This document shows positions 1-8,951 of a DNA stretch of 64,000 nucleotides, piece after piece. The notes under the pieces were generated by a model, which was not told where the DNA came from, did not search any database, and was given only the letters and a program-made list of their open reading frames with translations. Positions within the stretch are counted from its first letter, which is position 1. The number at the start of each line of letters is the position of its first letter. This DNA comes from Ralstonia sp. 25mfcol4.1. Lineage in GTDB: Bacteria; Pseudomonadota; Gammaproteobacteria; Burkholderiales; Burkholderiaceae. The stretch lies in contig NZ_FNJO01000008.1 in the NCBI RefSeq assembly GCF_900104095.1, positions 124,001 to 188,000 on the forward strand. Direction: 5' to 3'. Both the position numbers and the translations under genes were made by a program.

Positions 1-136
1 GTTGAGTGGATTCTAATCCATCCGGATCGCCGTCGCACCTACCATTGATACCAAGGCAGTGCTGCAACCAGCCGGATGCGGCGCCCTGGCCCTGATACCC
101 AAGCTGATATCCAACCCGATCTCAAGGAGTCGCACC

Positions 137-679
137 ATGACCACCCGCCTGCACACCATCGCCGCCCAGGACGCCACGGGCCAGACAGCCGAACTGTTCG
201 GCGCCATCCGCAAGGCCGTCGGCAAGGTGCCGAACGCCTACGCCACCATCGGCAGCAACGCCCCGGCCGTGCTGGCGCAGGCGCTGCAGACCAACGCCGT
301 GCTGAAGCAAGGCAGCCTGTCCGCCAAGGAACTGGAGGCGATCAACCTGTCCGTCAGCGAGCATAGCGGTTGCGATTACTGTCTGGCCGCCCATACGCTG
401 ACCGCGACCAGGATGGCAGGTTTCAGCGTGGAACAGACGCAGCAGTTGCGCCGGGGGACTTTCCCGGAAGATGCGAAGATCGATGCGTTGACACGTTTCG
501 CCGTGGAACTGGTGGGCACCCGTGGCACCGTGCCGGCCGCCACCGTCGAGGCGGTGCGTGCCGCCGGCTACAGCGATACGCAGATCGTGGAAGCCATCCA
601 GGCGATCAGCGCGATCCTGTTCACCAACATGCTCAATCGCGTCAACGACACCACGCTGGACTTCCCGGGCGTGGTCTGA
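137..679 (+). CDS. Carboxymuconolactone decarboxylase/AhpD-like peroxidase-fold protein
   Basis: A 180-residue protein of the AhpD-like fold. The motif EHSGCDYCLAAH at residues 75-86 supplies the Glu, the CxxC pair (C79, C82) and the His (H86) that act in peroxide or peroxynitrite reduction in AhpD-type proteins, so a thiol-dependent cytoplasmic peroxidase is the best guess; the physiological substrate is not visible. I chose the ATG at 137 because AAGGAG lies at 124-129 with proper spacing; the longer open frame from 59 has no ribosome site and a poor N-terminus. The gene stands alone and converges on the outer-membrane barrel gene 30 bases downstream. The family call is firm, the exact function is not. 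Confidence 0.85.
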   Translation: MTTRLHTIAAQDATGQTAELFGAIRKAVGKVPNAYATIGSNAPAVLAQALQTNAVLKQGSLSAKELEAINLSVSEHSGCDYCLAAHTLTATRMAGFSVEQTQQLRRGTFPEDAKIDALTRFAVELVGTRGTVPAATVEAVRAAGYSDTQIVEAIQAISAILFTNMLNRVNDTTLDFPGVV

Positions 680-709
680 GGCGGTCACGCGCGGACGGAG
701 CGGCAGCGC

Positions 710-1945
710 CTAGTGCCAGGCGCTGCCCACCTGAAGGTAGAACGCGTTCTGGTTCTTGCTGTGGGCCACGTCGATGCCCATCGACAGGCCCAGCTTGCGG
801 GCGATCATGTAGCGGAAGCCGCCGCCGACGCTGACAACGGTGGAGGCGTCGGAAAAGTCGTTCCAGCGGCCGTAGGCCTTGCCCATGCCGGAAAACGCCA
901 GCACCGACCAGCGCGGCGTCACGTCCCAGCGCAGCTCGGCCTCGGCCACCAGCGCGTTGCGGTCCTGGTAGCGGCCCTTCTGAACGCCGCGCAGGTCCAC
1001 ATATGGCTGCGCGTAGAACGGCACGTCGCCCGACGAGAATCTGGTATCGGCCCGCAGCCCCAGGATCCACGTGCGCGCCAGCGGCAGCCAGGTAAAGCCG
1101 CGCGCGTTGAACATGTTGAAGTCTTGCGTGCTGCCCAGGCCGCCACGCGCGAACTGGGCCTCGAATTCCGCGTAGCTGCCCTTGTTCGGAAAGAAGATGT
1201 TGTCGCGCGAATCGTAGTCGATGACCAGGCCGCCCTTGCCGATGCGCTGGCTCTTGTCGATCGGTCCCAGTTCATTGGCCAAAGCGCCAAACTTGAAGGT
1301 CGCCGTGGTATCGGCATAGACATAGCGTGGACCGATGTACCAATGGGAATCGGCCACACGGAACAGCACTTGCTGCACCAGCATGAATCCGTCCAGCGAA
1401 TAGGCGCGCGGCTGGTTCTGCACGCCGAAGTAATCAAGGTTGGCGTTGACCTTGCCGATTGCGCCCAGATAGCGGATGCGGTCGCCGTTCCAGGTGTGGA
1501 AGTGCGCCGCACCGGCTGCCCAGGTACCGTTTTCGGTGTATGCCCCGCCAACGGCCGTGATGTTGGGCGGCGCCGGCCCCTGGCCCGACGCCCTGGCCTC
1601 CGCCGCGGCATCGGCCATCGACTCCGAGAAGAATGCCAGCGCGAGCCCGAAGCCATAGCCCACCGCCGGCTCGGTGATGATCGTCGGCACCGGCAGCGCG
1701 CCCTTGTGGTGAAGCAGGAAGTCGCTCATGTCGAACATCCCGTCTTCCGGGTCGAACAGCGACAGCTTGGGCTTGGGCGCTGGCGCATTGTCCGCCGCCG
1801 ACGGTGCCCCGGACGGCACGGCCGAGGGGACGGGCAACGCCGCGGCCGCACCGTCCGGCAGATCGGGCTCGGCGCGCACCGGGGCCGGCGCGCTGGCCAA
1901 CCACGTCGAGGCCATCACCGCGAATACTGCCCAGGTACGCTTCAT
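710..1945 (-). CDS. BamA/Omp85-family outer-membrane barrel protein (surface antigen)
   Basis: A 411-residue protein with a signal peptide (about residues 1-25, cut after PVRA), a short Ala/Pro-rich segment, then a stretch of alternating aromatic/polar strands typical of a 16-stranded barrel. The C-terminal half (for example DSRDNIFFPNKGSY and the final strand ending in W-H) resembles the bacterial surface antigen (PF01103) C-terminal domain, without recognisable POTRA domains. It would sit in the outer membrane. Its ATG overlaps the stop of the upstream barrel gene as ATGA, so the two are probably translationally coupled. The start was chosen from this overlap and the clean signal peptide; the open frame upstream to 2311 is a shadow. 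Function, whether lipase-associated, secretion or porin-like, cannot be told. Confidence 0.75.
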   Translation of the reverse strand: MKRTWAVFAVMASTWLASAPAPVRAEPDLPDGAAAALPVPSAVPSGAPSAADNAPAPKPKLSLFDPEDGMFDMSDFLLHHKGALPVPTIITEPAVGYGFGLALAFFSESMADAAAEARASGQGPAPPNITAVGGAYTENGTWAAGAAHFHTWNGDRIRYLGAIGKVNANLDYFGVQNQPRAYSLDGFMLVQQVLFRVADSHWYIGPRYVYADTTATFKFGALANELGPIDKSQRIGKGGLVIDYDSRDNIFFPNKGSYAEFEAQFARGGLGSTQDFNMFNARGFTWLPLARTWILGLRADTRFSSGDVPFYAQPYVDLRGVQKGRYQDRNALVAEAELRWDVTPRWSVLAFSGMGKAYGRWNDFSDASTVVSVGGGFRYMIARKLGLSMGIDVAHSKNQNAFYLQVGSAWH

Positions 1946-2778
1946 TTGCCGAAGGTCATGTTGAGGCCGGCGAATATCGTCCATTGCGGAACGCCGCTGC
2001 CCTCGTGCAGCACGGAATACTGCGGCTCGATAAACGCGTTGAAGATGGTGTGGCCTTCTTTCCACGCCTTGCCCGCACCCAGGCCAATCGGCACGTAGTA
2101 GGTGCCATGCTGCAGATCGAACGTCCACGTCCCCGTGGATCGCACGTACCACCCGTGCGGCAGGTTGAAGATCATGAACGGCTGGGCCGTCAGCGACTGC
2201 ACGTCGGGCCGGCTGCTTTGCCCGGCGAACGAATGCTGCCACTGCACCAGCATGCCCAGCAGCCGCGCCGGCGAGGGGTCCACCACCACGGCCGCCACGC
2301 CGGCCTGCCACTTGCCCGTGCCAAGGCTGGGGTCGGTGGCGGTCGGCATCGTCAGCAACGGCCCTGCGCCGATCTGCATGCCTTCGCTGCGCAACAGGAA
2401 GATATCGAACAGGTTGATGTCGCCGAGGCCGGTTTCGTACGAGCCGTCGGCCTTGGGGCGGGTACTGATGGGCACCGTGCCCCGAAATATCTGGGGCACG
2501 CCGATCAGGCTGCCCGGCGCCACCGGGATGGTCGGGCGCAACAGCAGATCGTTGGTATGGGCATTGCTGCCATACAGCCGGGGCGAATAGAAATTCTGGA
2601 TATTGAATGACGGCGCCAGGTTCAGCGGGTTGTTGCTCTTGTTGGCCAGTTCGGCGCTCGATTGCGCGCTCGCCCCACCCGGAAAGGCGCCCGTGGCGAT
2701 ACAGAGACTGACGGCAACCTGGCCTACGAACGGTCGTAGCGATTTACGTGCGGATTTTCGTCCAGCTGGCACTCGCAT
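1942..2778 (-). CDS. Outer-membrane barrel of the neuromedin-U-like/transporter family
   Basis: A 278-residue exported protein. Basic residues and a hydrophobic stretch to about residue 38 form the signal peptide (cut near GGASA|QSSAE). The mature start SSAELANKSNNPLN followed by RPTIPV and GLGDINLFDIFLL is the pattern of the family often mislabelled neuromedin U or transporter, a predicted outer-membrane beta-barrel related to Phenol_MetA_deg proteins. The ATG at 2778 follows GGAG at a good distance. The stop overlaps the next gene's start by four bases, giving a two-gene unit of two different barrels. It is divergent from a MarR-type regulator across a 445-base gap, which makes that regulator a candidate controller. 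The substrate is unknown. Confidence 0.72.
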   Translation of the reverse strand: MRVPAGRKSARKSLRPFVGQVAVSLCIATGAFPGGASAQSSAELANKSNNPLNLAPSFNIQNFYSPRLYGSNAHTNDLLLRPTIPVAPGSLIGVPQIFRGTVPISTRPKADGSYETGLGDINLFDIFLLRSEGMQIGAGPLLTMPTATDPSLGTGKWQAGVAAVVVDPSPARLLGMLVQWQHSFAGQSSRPDVQSLTAQPFMIFNLPHGWYVRSTGTWTFDLQHGTYYVPIGLGAGKAWKEGHTIFNAFIEPQYSVLHEGSGVPQWTIFAGLNMTFGK

Positions 2779-3223
2779 CAGGTGAACTCCAGAACAAGAT
2801 CGACATGGGCCTGTGTGGCATATCAAGCCCCTGCCGGGCAATGTACCGGAGTGCCCCGCCGGATGGACGCCGCGCCGTGATGAACTTTCTCGCAATCCGC
2901 CTTAAGCGGTTTCGCTCAGTGGCGCCGTGATATTGCAGGCGAAAGCATTACCGGCGTCACACATTGACATAATGTCGAGTCATTCAATAACCCGTACGGG
3001 GGATTATCCAATTGCCTTCAATTGCACCGCGGAAAATCTTGCCGACACAGTTTCACGCATTTCATTTCATCTAATTCAAGACACAATAAAATTGAATTCC
3101 CATTCCTCAGCGGTTTTGCCAGACTACGGTCCGACGAATGCCCGCAACACAGCATTCGCTCGGGGCGTGGATCGGTTGCTGACCGATCAACTTTCGATCA
3201 GTGCAACGCAAAAGGAAACCGTC
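2779..3223. promoter_or_regulatory. Divergent intergenic region between barrel pair and marR-type gene
   Basis: This 445-base gap is AT-richer than its surroundings. It holds a plausible sigma-70 promoter on the + strand (TTGACA at 2964-2969, 17 bases, AATAAC at 2987-2992). It also holds inverted repeats close to the marR start: GATCGG at 3170-3175 against CCGATC at 3183-3188, followed by further GATC-containing half sites to about 3200. These are reasonable candidates for a MarR dimer operator. An open frame from 2927 runs in phase into the marR gene, but its codon use is poor and it lacks a ribosome site. I see no other gene here. Confidence 0.45.
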
Positions 3224-3664
3224 GTGAAGCACTACACACCTGACAATTTCCAGCTGACGCAAAGCATTGGCTTCCACCTGAACAAGGCCCGCAACAGCCT
3301 TCTGATGGAAATGGACTCGGCGCTGCGCCCGCTGGACATCAACGGCCAACAAATGGGTATTCTGCTTTCACTCACCCGGGGGATGGCGAGCACCCCGTTC
3401 GAGATCAGCAAGCTCCTGGGCATCGATAGCGGCCTGATGACGCGCATGCTCGACAAGCTCGAGGAAAAGGGCCTGCTCGAACGCAGCCGCAGCATTGACG
3501 ACCGCCGCGTGGTTAATTTGACCCTGACACCGAAAGGCCGCAGTATTGCCTCCGAAATCCCGACTATTGCACCGGAAGTATTGAATCAGCGATTGCAGGG
3601 ATTTACTGTTGAGGAATTCGAGGAGTTTCGCCGGCTCCTGTACAAATTCGTGAATGGTGGTTGA
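3224..3664 (+). CDS. MarR-family winged-helix transcriptional regulator
   Basis: A 146-residue protein with the MarR layout: an N-terminal dimerisation helix, a helix-turn-helix (FEISKLLGIDSGLMTRMLDKLEEKGL, about residues 63-88) and the wing with the family signature DDRR followed by LTPKGR. MarR proteins bind palindromic operators as dimers and usually release on binding aromatic or lipid-like ligands. I chose the GTG at 3224 because AAAGGA lies at 3211-3216 and the product then has the usual family length; the same frame is open from 2927, which would add 99 residues unlike any MarR N-terminus. It is divergent from the two-barrel operon and probably regulates it and itself. The inducer is unknown. 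Confidence 0.8.
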   Translation: MKHYTPDNFQLTQSIGFHLNKARNSLLMEMDSALRPLDINGQQMGILLSLTRGMASTPFEISKLLGIDSGLMTRMLDKLEEKGLLERSRSIDDRRVVNLTLTPKGRSIASEIPTIAPEVLNQRLQGFTVEEFEEFRRLLYKFVNGG

Positions 3665-3774
3665 ATCCGGGTTATGCGCGGCACGTGCGGAGAAATACCG
3701 CGACCAGCCTGAGTCGGGCCGGGCATCGCCAACCCGGTACCATCCTGCCGCGAGTTACCCGCTGACACGCTTTC

Positions 3775-5631
3775 TCAACTGTCTGCCCGCAACGACGACA
3801 CCGCGCGCTGCGCCTGGTCGATGGCTGCGGTGACCGAAGGACTTCCGGCCACATCGGCCCCGGCAATACGGACGTTGCCGACGCCCAGACCCGCCTGATC
3901 CAGCGCGCCTTGCAGGCCTGCGTCGTCAGGCGCCAGCGTGGAAGGCATATAGCTGTAGCCATGCGCCCAGCGGTTGACGGTGATGGCGCGAATATCTCGG
4001 GCCGATTGAAAGCCGCCCGCCGCCAGCATGCGATCCAGCTGCGCGCGGATATCCCGCTCCAGCACATCGAAGGGCGTGCCCAGCAGGAACGCCCGCCCCG
4101 CGCGGAAGCGTTCGCGCGCCTGCATGCCGCTGTCGGGCACGGTCGGCACATAGAGCATGTGCAGCACGACAGGATCGTCCCGCCCGCCAGCGGCGGGCTC
4201 CAGCCAGAGATCGGAATAGGCCATGGTGGGCGCATGGATGCGCCACGCCTTCAAGGCGTCGAAGGCGCGCCAGTTGTCGAGTGCCACCTTCGCATAGACA
4301 AGCGGCGCCTTGACGTCCGAGCGCAGCGCAGCCTTGGCCGGCGCCGGCAGTGTCGGCACGATGAACGGGACCATCATGCCGTAGCCGGCCACGATCACGT
4401 GCTGCGCCTCGACGCGTTGCAGATTGCCCTGCCAGCCGTAGGTCACGCGCGTGATGCGCACATCGGGCTCGACCGCGATCGCCGTGCTGTTGAGCCGGAT
4501 GCGCACGGCGCTGCCGTCCTGATCGAGCCTGCCGTAGTCGATGCGGCTGGTGCCGGCAACGCCTGCCGCCATGCTGCCGGCCGGCAGCACGTCGGGCACC
4601 AGTTGCGCCACCAGCGCCCGGGCGAGCGTGGCATTGCCATCTGCAAACCATTGGCGCGAGGCCGGCGACTTGCCCAGCCGCGCATCCACGCCCGGGTCGG
4701 GCATGCCAGCGCCCGCCGGCAAGCCGATGGCGATGGCCTGCGCCACGGAGATCCCGTCGGCATCCAGCGCATAGGCATCCTGGCTGCGGCTGCGCAGGAA
4801 ACGCAACGCGCCCAGTCCCAGCCCGGCCTTGTCGCGCAAGAACGTGGCGTAGCGCGTGGATGGCAGATACGCGCGCCGGGTCTCGGCCGGCATCCCCGCC
4901 AGATAATCGGTGGCACCCTGCGCCAGCCTCAGCAGCGCCTCGCGATCCGCTGCTGGCAATGGCGCTTTCTCCAGAAATCCGCGCAGCTTGTCTGTGGCGT
5001 CGGTCGATACCGAGGCGCCGCGCAAGCGTGCATCGACAATGCCGGCATACGGATCGCCGGCCAGCCACTGGTCGCGGCCAAAATGCCCGGCATCGAAGAA
5101 CACGGCGCGGCCGAGGCCGCGGCGTTCGTAGTCTTCGCCGGGCAAGGCCCGCGCCTGCGCGGTGGGCGCCAGCCCCAGCCCCGCCAGCAGCGCGCGCACG
5201 GCGGCGTTGTCGTTGGCTGACGGCGGCATCTCGGCGCTGCCGCCGTACGTGACCAGCGTGCGGCCACGCACCGTGAACTCGTTGCGCTTGGCATGGCCAC
5301 CGAAATCGTCGTGATTGTCCAGAATCAGGATGCGCCGCCGGGCGCCGAACCGGCGCTGATAGAACCACGCCGCCGCCAGGCCGCTGATGCCGCCGCCCAC
5401 CACCACCAGGTCGTAGGCTTCCCGGGCCAGCACGCCGGGATACGTGGCCCCTTCGCGCGCCAGGCTGTGCGCCAGCGTGTAGGTGCCGGCATGGTTGCCG
5501 CGCAGGCCCGTCAACGCGGGCGGATAGGTGCCCGTGACCGCACCGGGGGCCGCCAGCAGCTGTGCCGGGGCCAGGCCCGCCGCCACGGTCAGGGCGGTGC
5601 CGTTCAGAAAGTCTCTGCGGGTGATCGTCAT
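3775..5631 (-). CDS. Tat-exported FAD-dependent oxidoreductase, spermidine-dehydrogenase-like
   Basis: A 618-residue flavoprotein. A twin-arginine signal (TRRDFL, residues 4-9, then a hydrophobic stretch ending about residue 28) shows export of the folded protein to the periplasm. The dinucleotide-binding motif VVGGGISG lies at residues 77-84, with the ribose-binding ILDNHDDFGGHAKRNEF strand about 30 residues later. Length, Tat signal and the FGGHA region fit SpdH-type spermidine dehydrogenases of Pseudomonas, but this assignment comes from memory of the family rather than an alignment. It starts four bases after the triheme cytochrome c stops, so that cytochrome is the likely electron acceptor. 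Another amine or alcohol substrate is possible. Confidence 0.7.
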   Translation of the reverse strand: MTITRRDFLNGTALTVAAGLAPAQLLAAPGAVTGTYPPALTGLRGNHAGTYTLAHSLAREGATYPGVLAREAYDLVVVGGGISGLAAAWFYQRRFGARRRILILDNHDDFGGHAKRNEFTVRGRTLVTYGGSAEMPPSANDNAAVRALLAGLGLAPTAQARALPGEDYERRGLGRAVFFDAGHFGRDQWLAGDPYAGIVDARLRGASVSTDATDKLRGFLEKAPLPAADREALLRLAQGATDYLAGMPAETRRAYLPSTRYATFLRDKAGLGLGALRFLRSRSQDAYALDADGISVAQAIAIGLPAGAGMPDPGVDARLGKSPASRQWFADGNATLARALVAQLVPDVLPAGSMAAGVAGTSRIDYGRLDQDGSAVRIRLNSTAIAVEPDVRITRVTYGWQGNLQRVEAQHVIVAGYGMMVPFIVPTLPAPAKAALRSDVKAPLVYAKVALDNWRAFDALKAWRIHAPTMAYSDLWLEPAAGGRDDPVVLHMLYVPTVPDSGMQARERFRAGRAFLLGTPFDVLERDIRAQLDRMLAAGGFQSARDIRAITVNRWAHGYSYMPSTLAPDDAGLQGALDQAGLGVGNVRIAGADVAGSPSVTAAIDQAQRAVSSLRADS

Positions 5632-5635
5632 GGCG

Positions 5636-6931
5636 TCATGGAGTCTCGGGGGCGCGCACGCCCATCGCACGGCGTCGATCGGCCACGGCTTCCTGGGTCA
5701 CCGGCGCGGCGCGATTGCCCCAGCTGCCCCGGATGAAGGTCAAGAGATTGGCCAGCTCCTGGTCCTCGAGGGTCCAGCCATAGCCGGGCATGTGATAGTC
5801 GGTGGGCGCCGTATCCACGCGTGCCGTCACCGCGCCATCGAGCAGCAGGTTGACCAGCGATGCCGGATTCGGATCAACCACGGTCGGATTGCCGGCCAGC
5901 GGCGGAAACACCCGCGCAAAGCCCTTGCCGGTGCTCTGGTGGCAAGGCATGCAGAAGGTGGCGTACTGGCGCGCGCCAGGCGTGTCGAAGCGGCCTTGAT
6001 CGAGCTGCTGCTGTGCCGTCGCGTCGTAGCGGAATGGCTGTGTCTCGCCCCGTGCGCCGGCGATGGATTTCAGGTACGTGGCCACGGCATCGAGATCAGT
6101 GGGGCTCATGTACTGCGTGGACGTGGCAATCACCGTGGACATGGGCCCGAACGACGTGGCGTGGGCGTTGCGGCCCGTGTGCAGGTACTCCACCAGATCC
6201 GCTTTCGACCACGCCCCAAGCCCGGTCAAGACATCGCCGGTGAGATTGGTGGCCGACCACCCCTCGACGGTCGCACCCGACAGGAAGTGGCGGCTCCGTT
6301 CGTCGATGCCCTTCTCGCCATACAGCATGCCGCGCGGCGTGTGGCACGCGCCGCAGTGGGCCACGGCCTGCACGATGTAGGCGCCGCGCTGCCAGGCCTG
6401 GCCCTGCTTCGCGTCGGCCCGCACCGGATCGTCGCGCAGGTTCAGCCAGTTCCAGGGCACCAGCAGCCAGCGCATGCTGTATGGCCATTGCAGCGTTGTC
6501 TCGCGATTGGCCTGTCGCACCGGCTTCACCTCGCTGCGCATCCAGGCGTAGAGCGCTGCCACGTCGTCGCGCGTCATTTTCGCGTACGACGTATAGGGCA
6601 TGGCCGGGTACAGCCGCTTGCCGTCGCGCGCCCTGCCGTGACGCACCGCGCGATCGAAATCGTCGAGCGAATAGCGCCCGAGCCCGGTTTCGGCGTCGGG
6701 CGTGATATTGGTCGAGTACACCGTGCCGACGCCGGTCTGCAACGGCAGGCCGCCCGCCATGGGTGCGCCGCCTTCGGCCGTGTGGCAGGCCACGCAGTTG
6801 GCGATGCGGGCCAGATAACGCCCGCGTGCGACCTGATCGGCGGCGGCTGGCCCAGCGCCCAGCGCGCTGCCGGCCATCGGCATCAGGGCCATCGCCAGCC
6901 ACCAGTATCGGAATATCTTGAATCCACGCAT
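5636..6931 (-). CDS. Triheme c-type cytochrome (alcohol-dehydrogenase cytochrome-subunit type)
   Basis: A 431-residue exported cytochrome with a signal peptide (residues 1-26) and three heme-attachment motifs: CVACH at 46-50, CGACH at 193-197 and CMPCH at 327-331. This three-domain layout is that of the cytochrome c subunits that take electrons from periplasmic quinoprotein or flavoprotein dehydrogenases and pass them to ubiquinone or terminal oxidases. No heme is missing. It lies 22 bases after the fused transporter gene and four bases before the Tat-exported flavoprotein, so the three genes look like one transcript. The ATG at 6931 lacks a strong ribosome site, which may mean coupling to the upstream gene. 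Confidence 0.85.
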   Translation of the reverse strand: MRGFKIFRYWWLAMALMPMAGSALGAGPAAADQVARGRYLARIANCVACHTAEGGAPMAGGLPLQTGVGTVYSTNITPDAETGLGRYSLDDFDRAVRHGRARDGKRLYPAMPYTSYAKMTRDDVAALYAWMRSEVKPVRQANRETTLQWPYSMRWLLVPWNWLNLRDDPVRADAKQGQAWQRGAYIVQAVAHCGACHTPRGMLYGEKGIDERSRHFLSGATVEGWSATNLTGDVLTGLGAWSKADLVEYLHTGRNAHATSFGPMSTVIATSTQYMSPTDLDAVATYLKSIAGARGETQPFRYDATAQQQLDQGRFDTPGARQYATFCMPCHQSTGKGFARVFPPLAGNPTVVDPNPASLVNLLLDGAVTARVDTAPTDYHMPGYGWTLEDQELANLLTFIRGSWGNRAAPVTQEAVADRRRAMGVRAPETP

Positions 6932-6953
6932 GGGTATCACGGACAGGTTGGCC

Positions 6954-8474
6954 TCACGACACACGCCGGCGGCGCGTCCACCATTCCACGCCGCCGAACG
7001 CGCCCTGCACCAGCAGCGCCAGCAGCGCGGCCGGGATGGCGCCCGCCAGCAGCAGCGTCGAATCATTGAGCGCAAGGCCGGTGACGATGCGCTCGCCGTA
7101 GCCGCCAGCTCCCACGAAGGCGGCGATGGTGGCCGTGCCGACGCTGATGATGGCGGCGGTCTTCACCCCTGCCAGCACCACCGGCATGGCCAACGGGATT
7201 TCCACGTAGCGCAGCACCTGCATCGGCCGGAACCCAAGCGCCCGCGCCGCATCGCGCATGCCGTGGGAAATTTCCTGCAGGCCGGTGCATGCGTTGCGCA
7301 CGATCGGCAGCAGCGCGTAGAGGAACAGCGCGATCATCGCCGGCCAGACGCCGATTTGCCCCAGCAACGGGATCAGCATGGCCAGCAGCGCCAGCGACGG
7401 TACCGTCTGCAGCATGCCCACCAGCGCCAGCAGCACCTGCCCAAGCCGGCGCCGACGCGCCGCCACGATGCCCAGCGGCAATCCCGCCAGCGCGGCCGCG
7501 CCCACCGCGCCGCCCACCAGCGCCAGGTGGCGCAGCGTCAGACGCCAGGTGTCGGCACTGACCAGCACCGAGAGCAGGCGTTGGCCACCGGCGCTGCCTT
7601 CGCCGCCACCGGCCGCAGCGACTGGCCGGCCCGAAAGAAACTTCCGGGCAATGGCCACGAACGATTCCGCGCCGATCTCCGCCGCTGCGTTCATGTCGAT
7701 CATGTCGGTCACGGTGATACGCCCGGCCAACTGCCGCAACGCCTGCCAGGCGGCCGGAAATCGCTGCGGCACGTCCAGCCGGTACACGATCACGGCCTCG
7801 TAGCCGGGAAATACGTGCAGGTTGTCTTCCAGTACGCGCAGGTGGAATCTATGGATCTTGGCGTCGGTCGAGTAGATGTCGGTGCCGTCGATCTGCCCAT
7901 TGCGCAGGGCCTCGTATGCAATGCCATGGTCGATGCCAACCGGCTTCTGCGGCAGGCCGTAGGCCCGTACCAACGCCGGCCAGCCGTCGGCCCGCCCCAG
8001 GAATTCGTGCGACAGACCCAGCCGCATGTTCGGCTGGCGCGCCAGATCGGTCAGCGTATGCAGGCTGCCCGCACGGGCATCGGCAACCGCGATGGCGTAG
8101 GTATTCTCGAATCCCAGCGGAATCGCGGCGCCCAGCCCCATCGGCGCCAGCGCGGCGTTGATCTGCTCCAGCGTGGCGCGGCCGGGCAGCTTCAGGACTT
8201 CGCTGGCCAGCGTGCCGGTGTAGTCGGGATAGGCATCGATATTGCCGGCCTTGAGCGCCTCGAACACGATGGCCGTGTTGCCAAGGCCTTGCAGGTGCCG
8301 CGTGCCGACATGGGGCGTCGCGGCCTGCGCCAGGATTTCGCCAAGGATGTACGACTCGGTGAACCGCTTGGAGCCAATGCGCAGGGTGTCAGGCTGGGCA
8401 GCGTGGACGGTGGCCGGGCCGAACAGACAGGCAAGCGAGAACCAGACGACGAGCAGCCGGGGCATGGGGGGCAA
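6954..8474 (-). CDS. Fused osmoprotectant/choline ABC transporter binding protein-permease
   Basis: A 506-residue fusion. After a signal peptide (to about residue 26) come a glycine-betaine/choline type binding domain (about 27-290; RIGSKRFTESYILGE, YPDYTGT, STDAKI are typical of OpuBC/OsmF) and a permease domain with five to six membrane segments (about 310-495). The permease contains the EAA loop that docks on the ATPase (MRDAARALGFRPMQVLRYVE). Such fusions occur in the OpuF-like branch of quaternary-amine importers. No partner ATPase gene lies on either side, so the ATPase must come from elsewhere. A TTG at 8474 has GGAG eight bases upstream; an ATG at 8465 is the alternative start. It heads the operon with the cytochrome and flavoprotein. 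Confidence 0.85.
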   Translation of the reverse strand: MPPMPRLLVVWFSLACLFGPATVHAAQPDTLRIGSKRFTESYILGEILAQAATPHVGTRHLQGLGNTAIVFEALKAGNIDAYPDYTGTLASEVLKLPGRATLEQINAALAPMGLGAAIPLGFENTYAIAVADARAGSLHTLTDLARQPNMRLGLSHEFLGRADGWPALVRAYGLPQKPVGIDHGIAYEALRNGQIDGTDIYSTDAKIHRFHLRVLEDNLHVFPGYEAVIVYRLDVPQRFPAAWQALRQLAGRITVTDMIDMNAAAEIGAESFVAIARKFLSGRPVAAAGGGEGSAGGQRLLSVLVSADTWRLTLRHLALVGGAVGAAALAGLPLGIVAARRRRLGQVLLALVGMLQTVPSLALLAMLIPLLGQIGVWPAMIALFLYALLPIVRNACTGLQEISHGMRDAARALGFRPMQVLRYVEIPLAMPVVLAGVKTAAIISVGTATIAAFVGAGGYGERIVTGLALNDSTLLLAGAIPAALLALLVQGAFGGVEWWTRRRRVS

Positions 8475-8574
8475 GCCGGAGTCTCCGGGTGAGTTGTCCC
8501 GACATCATAAAGCCATACGAGAGCCATACAAGCAATCCCGGCGTGCGCCCTTTCCCGCAGGCAGCCCCGGGCGG

Positions 8575-8922
8575 TTACTTTGCTTCCGGACTCACATGGA
8601 CAGCCAGCCAGACCGTGGGCTGCGCCGCGTCGGTCCAGGCCACCCGATGGCGGCAATGGGCGGGCAGCTGCAGCCAGTCGCCGGCGCCGAGCGTGTGGCG
8701 GGAGCCATCGTCGACTTCCACATTGGCGCTGCCGCTGATCACCAGCACCCACTCGTCGTCGGCGCTGTCATACCAGAAGTCCGGCGGACTGGCCTGGCCG
8801 TTCGAGACGATGCGCTCGATCCGGACGCGGCCCGTTGCCTGCCACGACAGCAGGTCCGTAAAGACCTCGCCGTCGGCATGGACCGGGATGTCGTGCAGCA
8901 GGTTGCCCTGGATGGCGCGCAT
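8575..8922 (-). CDS. Small cupin-domain protein
   Basis: A 115-residue single-domain cupin. The segments DEWVLVISGSANVEVDDG and GDWLQLPAHCRHRV correspond to the two cupin motifs, with E and H residues that could bind one metal ion. The family includes dioxygenases, isomerases and ligand-binding proteins, and nothing in the sequence chooses between them. It begins 29 bases after the ftsK stop and ends 100 bases before the transporter fusion, so it could belong to either transcript. The ATG at 8922 is the only good start. Confidence 0.75.
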   Translation of the reverse strand: MRAIQGNLLHDIPVHADGEVFTDLLSWQATGRVRIERIVSNGQASPPDFWYDSADDEWVLVISGSANVEVDDGSRHTLGAGDWLQLPAHCRHRVAWTDAAQPTVWLAVHVSPEAK

Positions 8923-8951
8923 GGCGATGGCCTTTTCCGGGTGCGTGCCGA

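Noticed and set aside
2927..3223. 99-codon N-terminal extension of the MarR gene
   Set aside because: In frame but AT-rich, without codon bias or ribosome site. The GTG at 3224 has an AAAGGA site and gives a normal MarR length.
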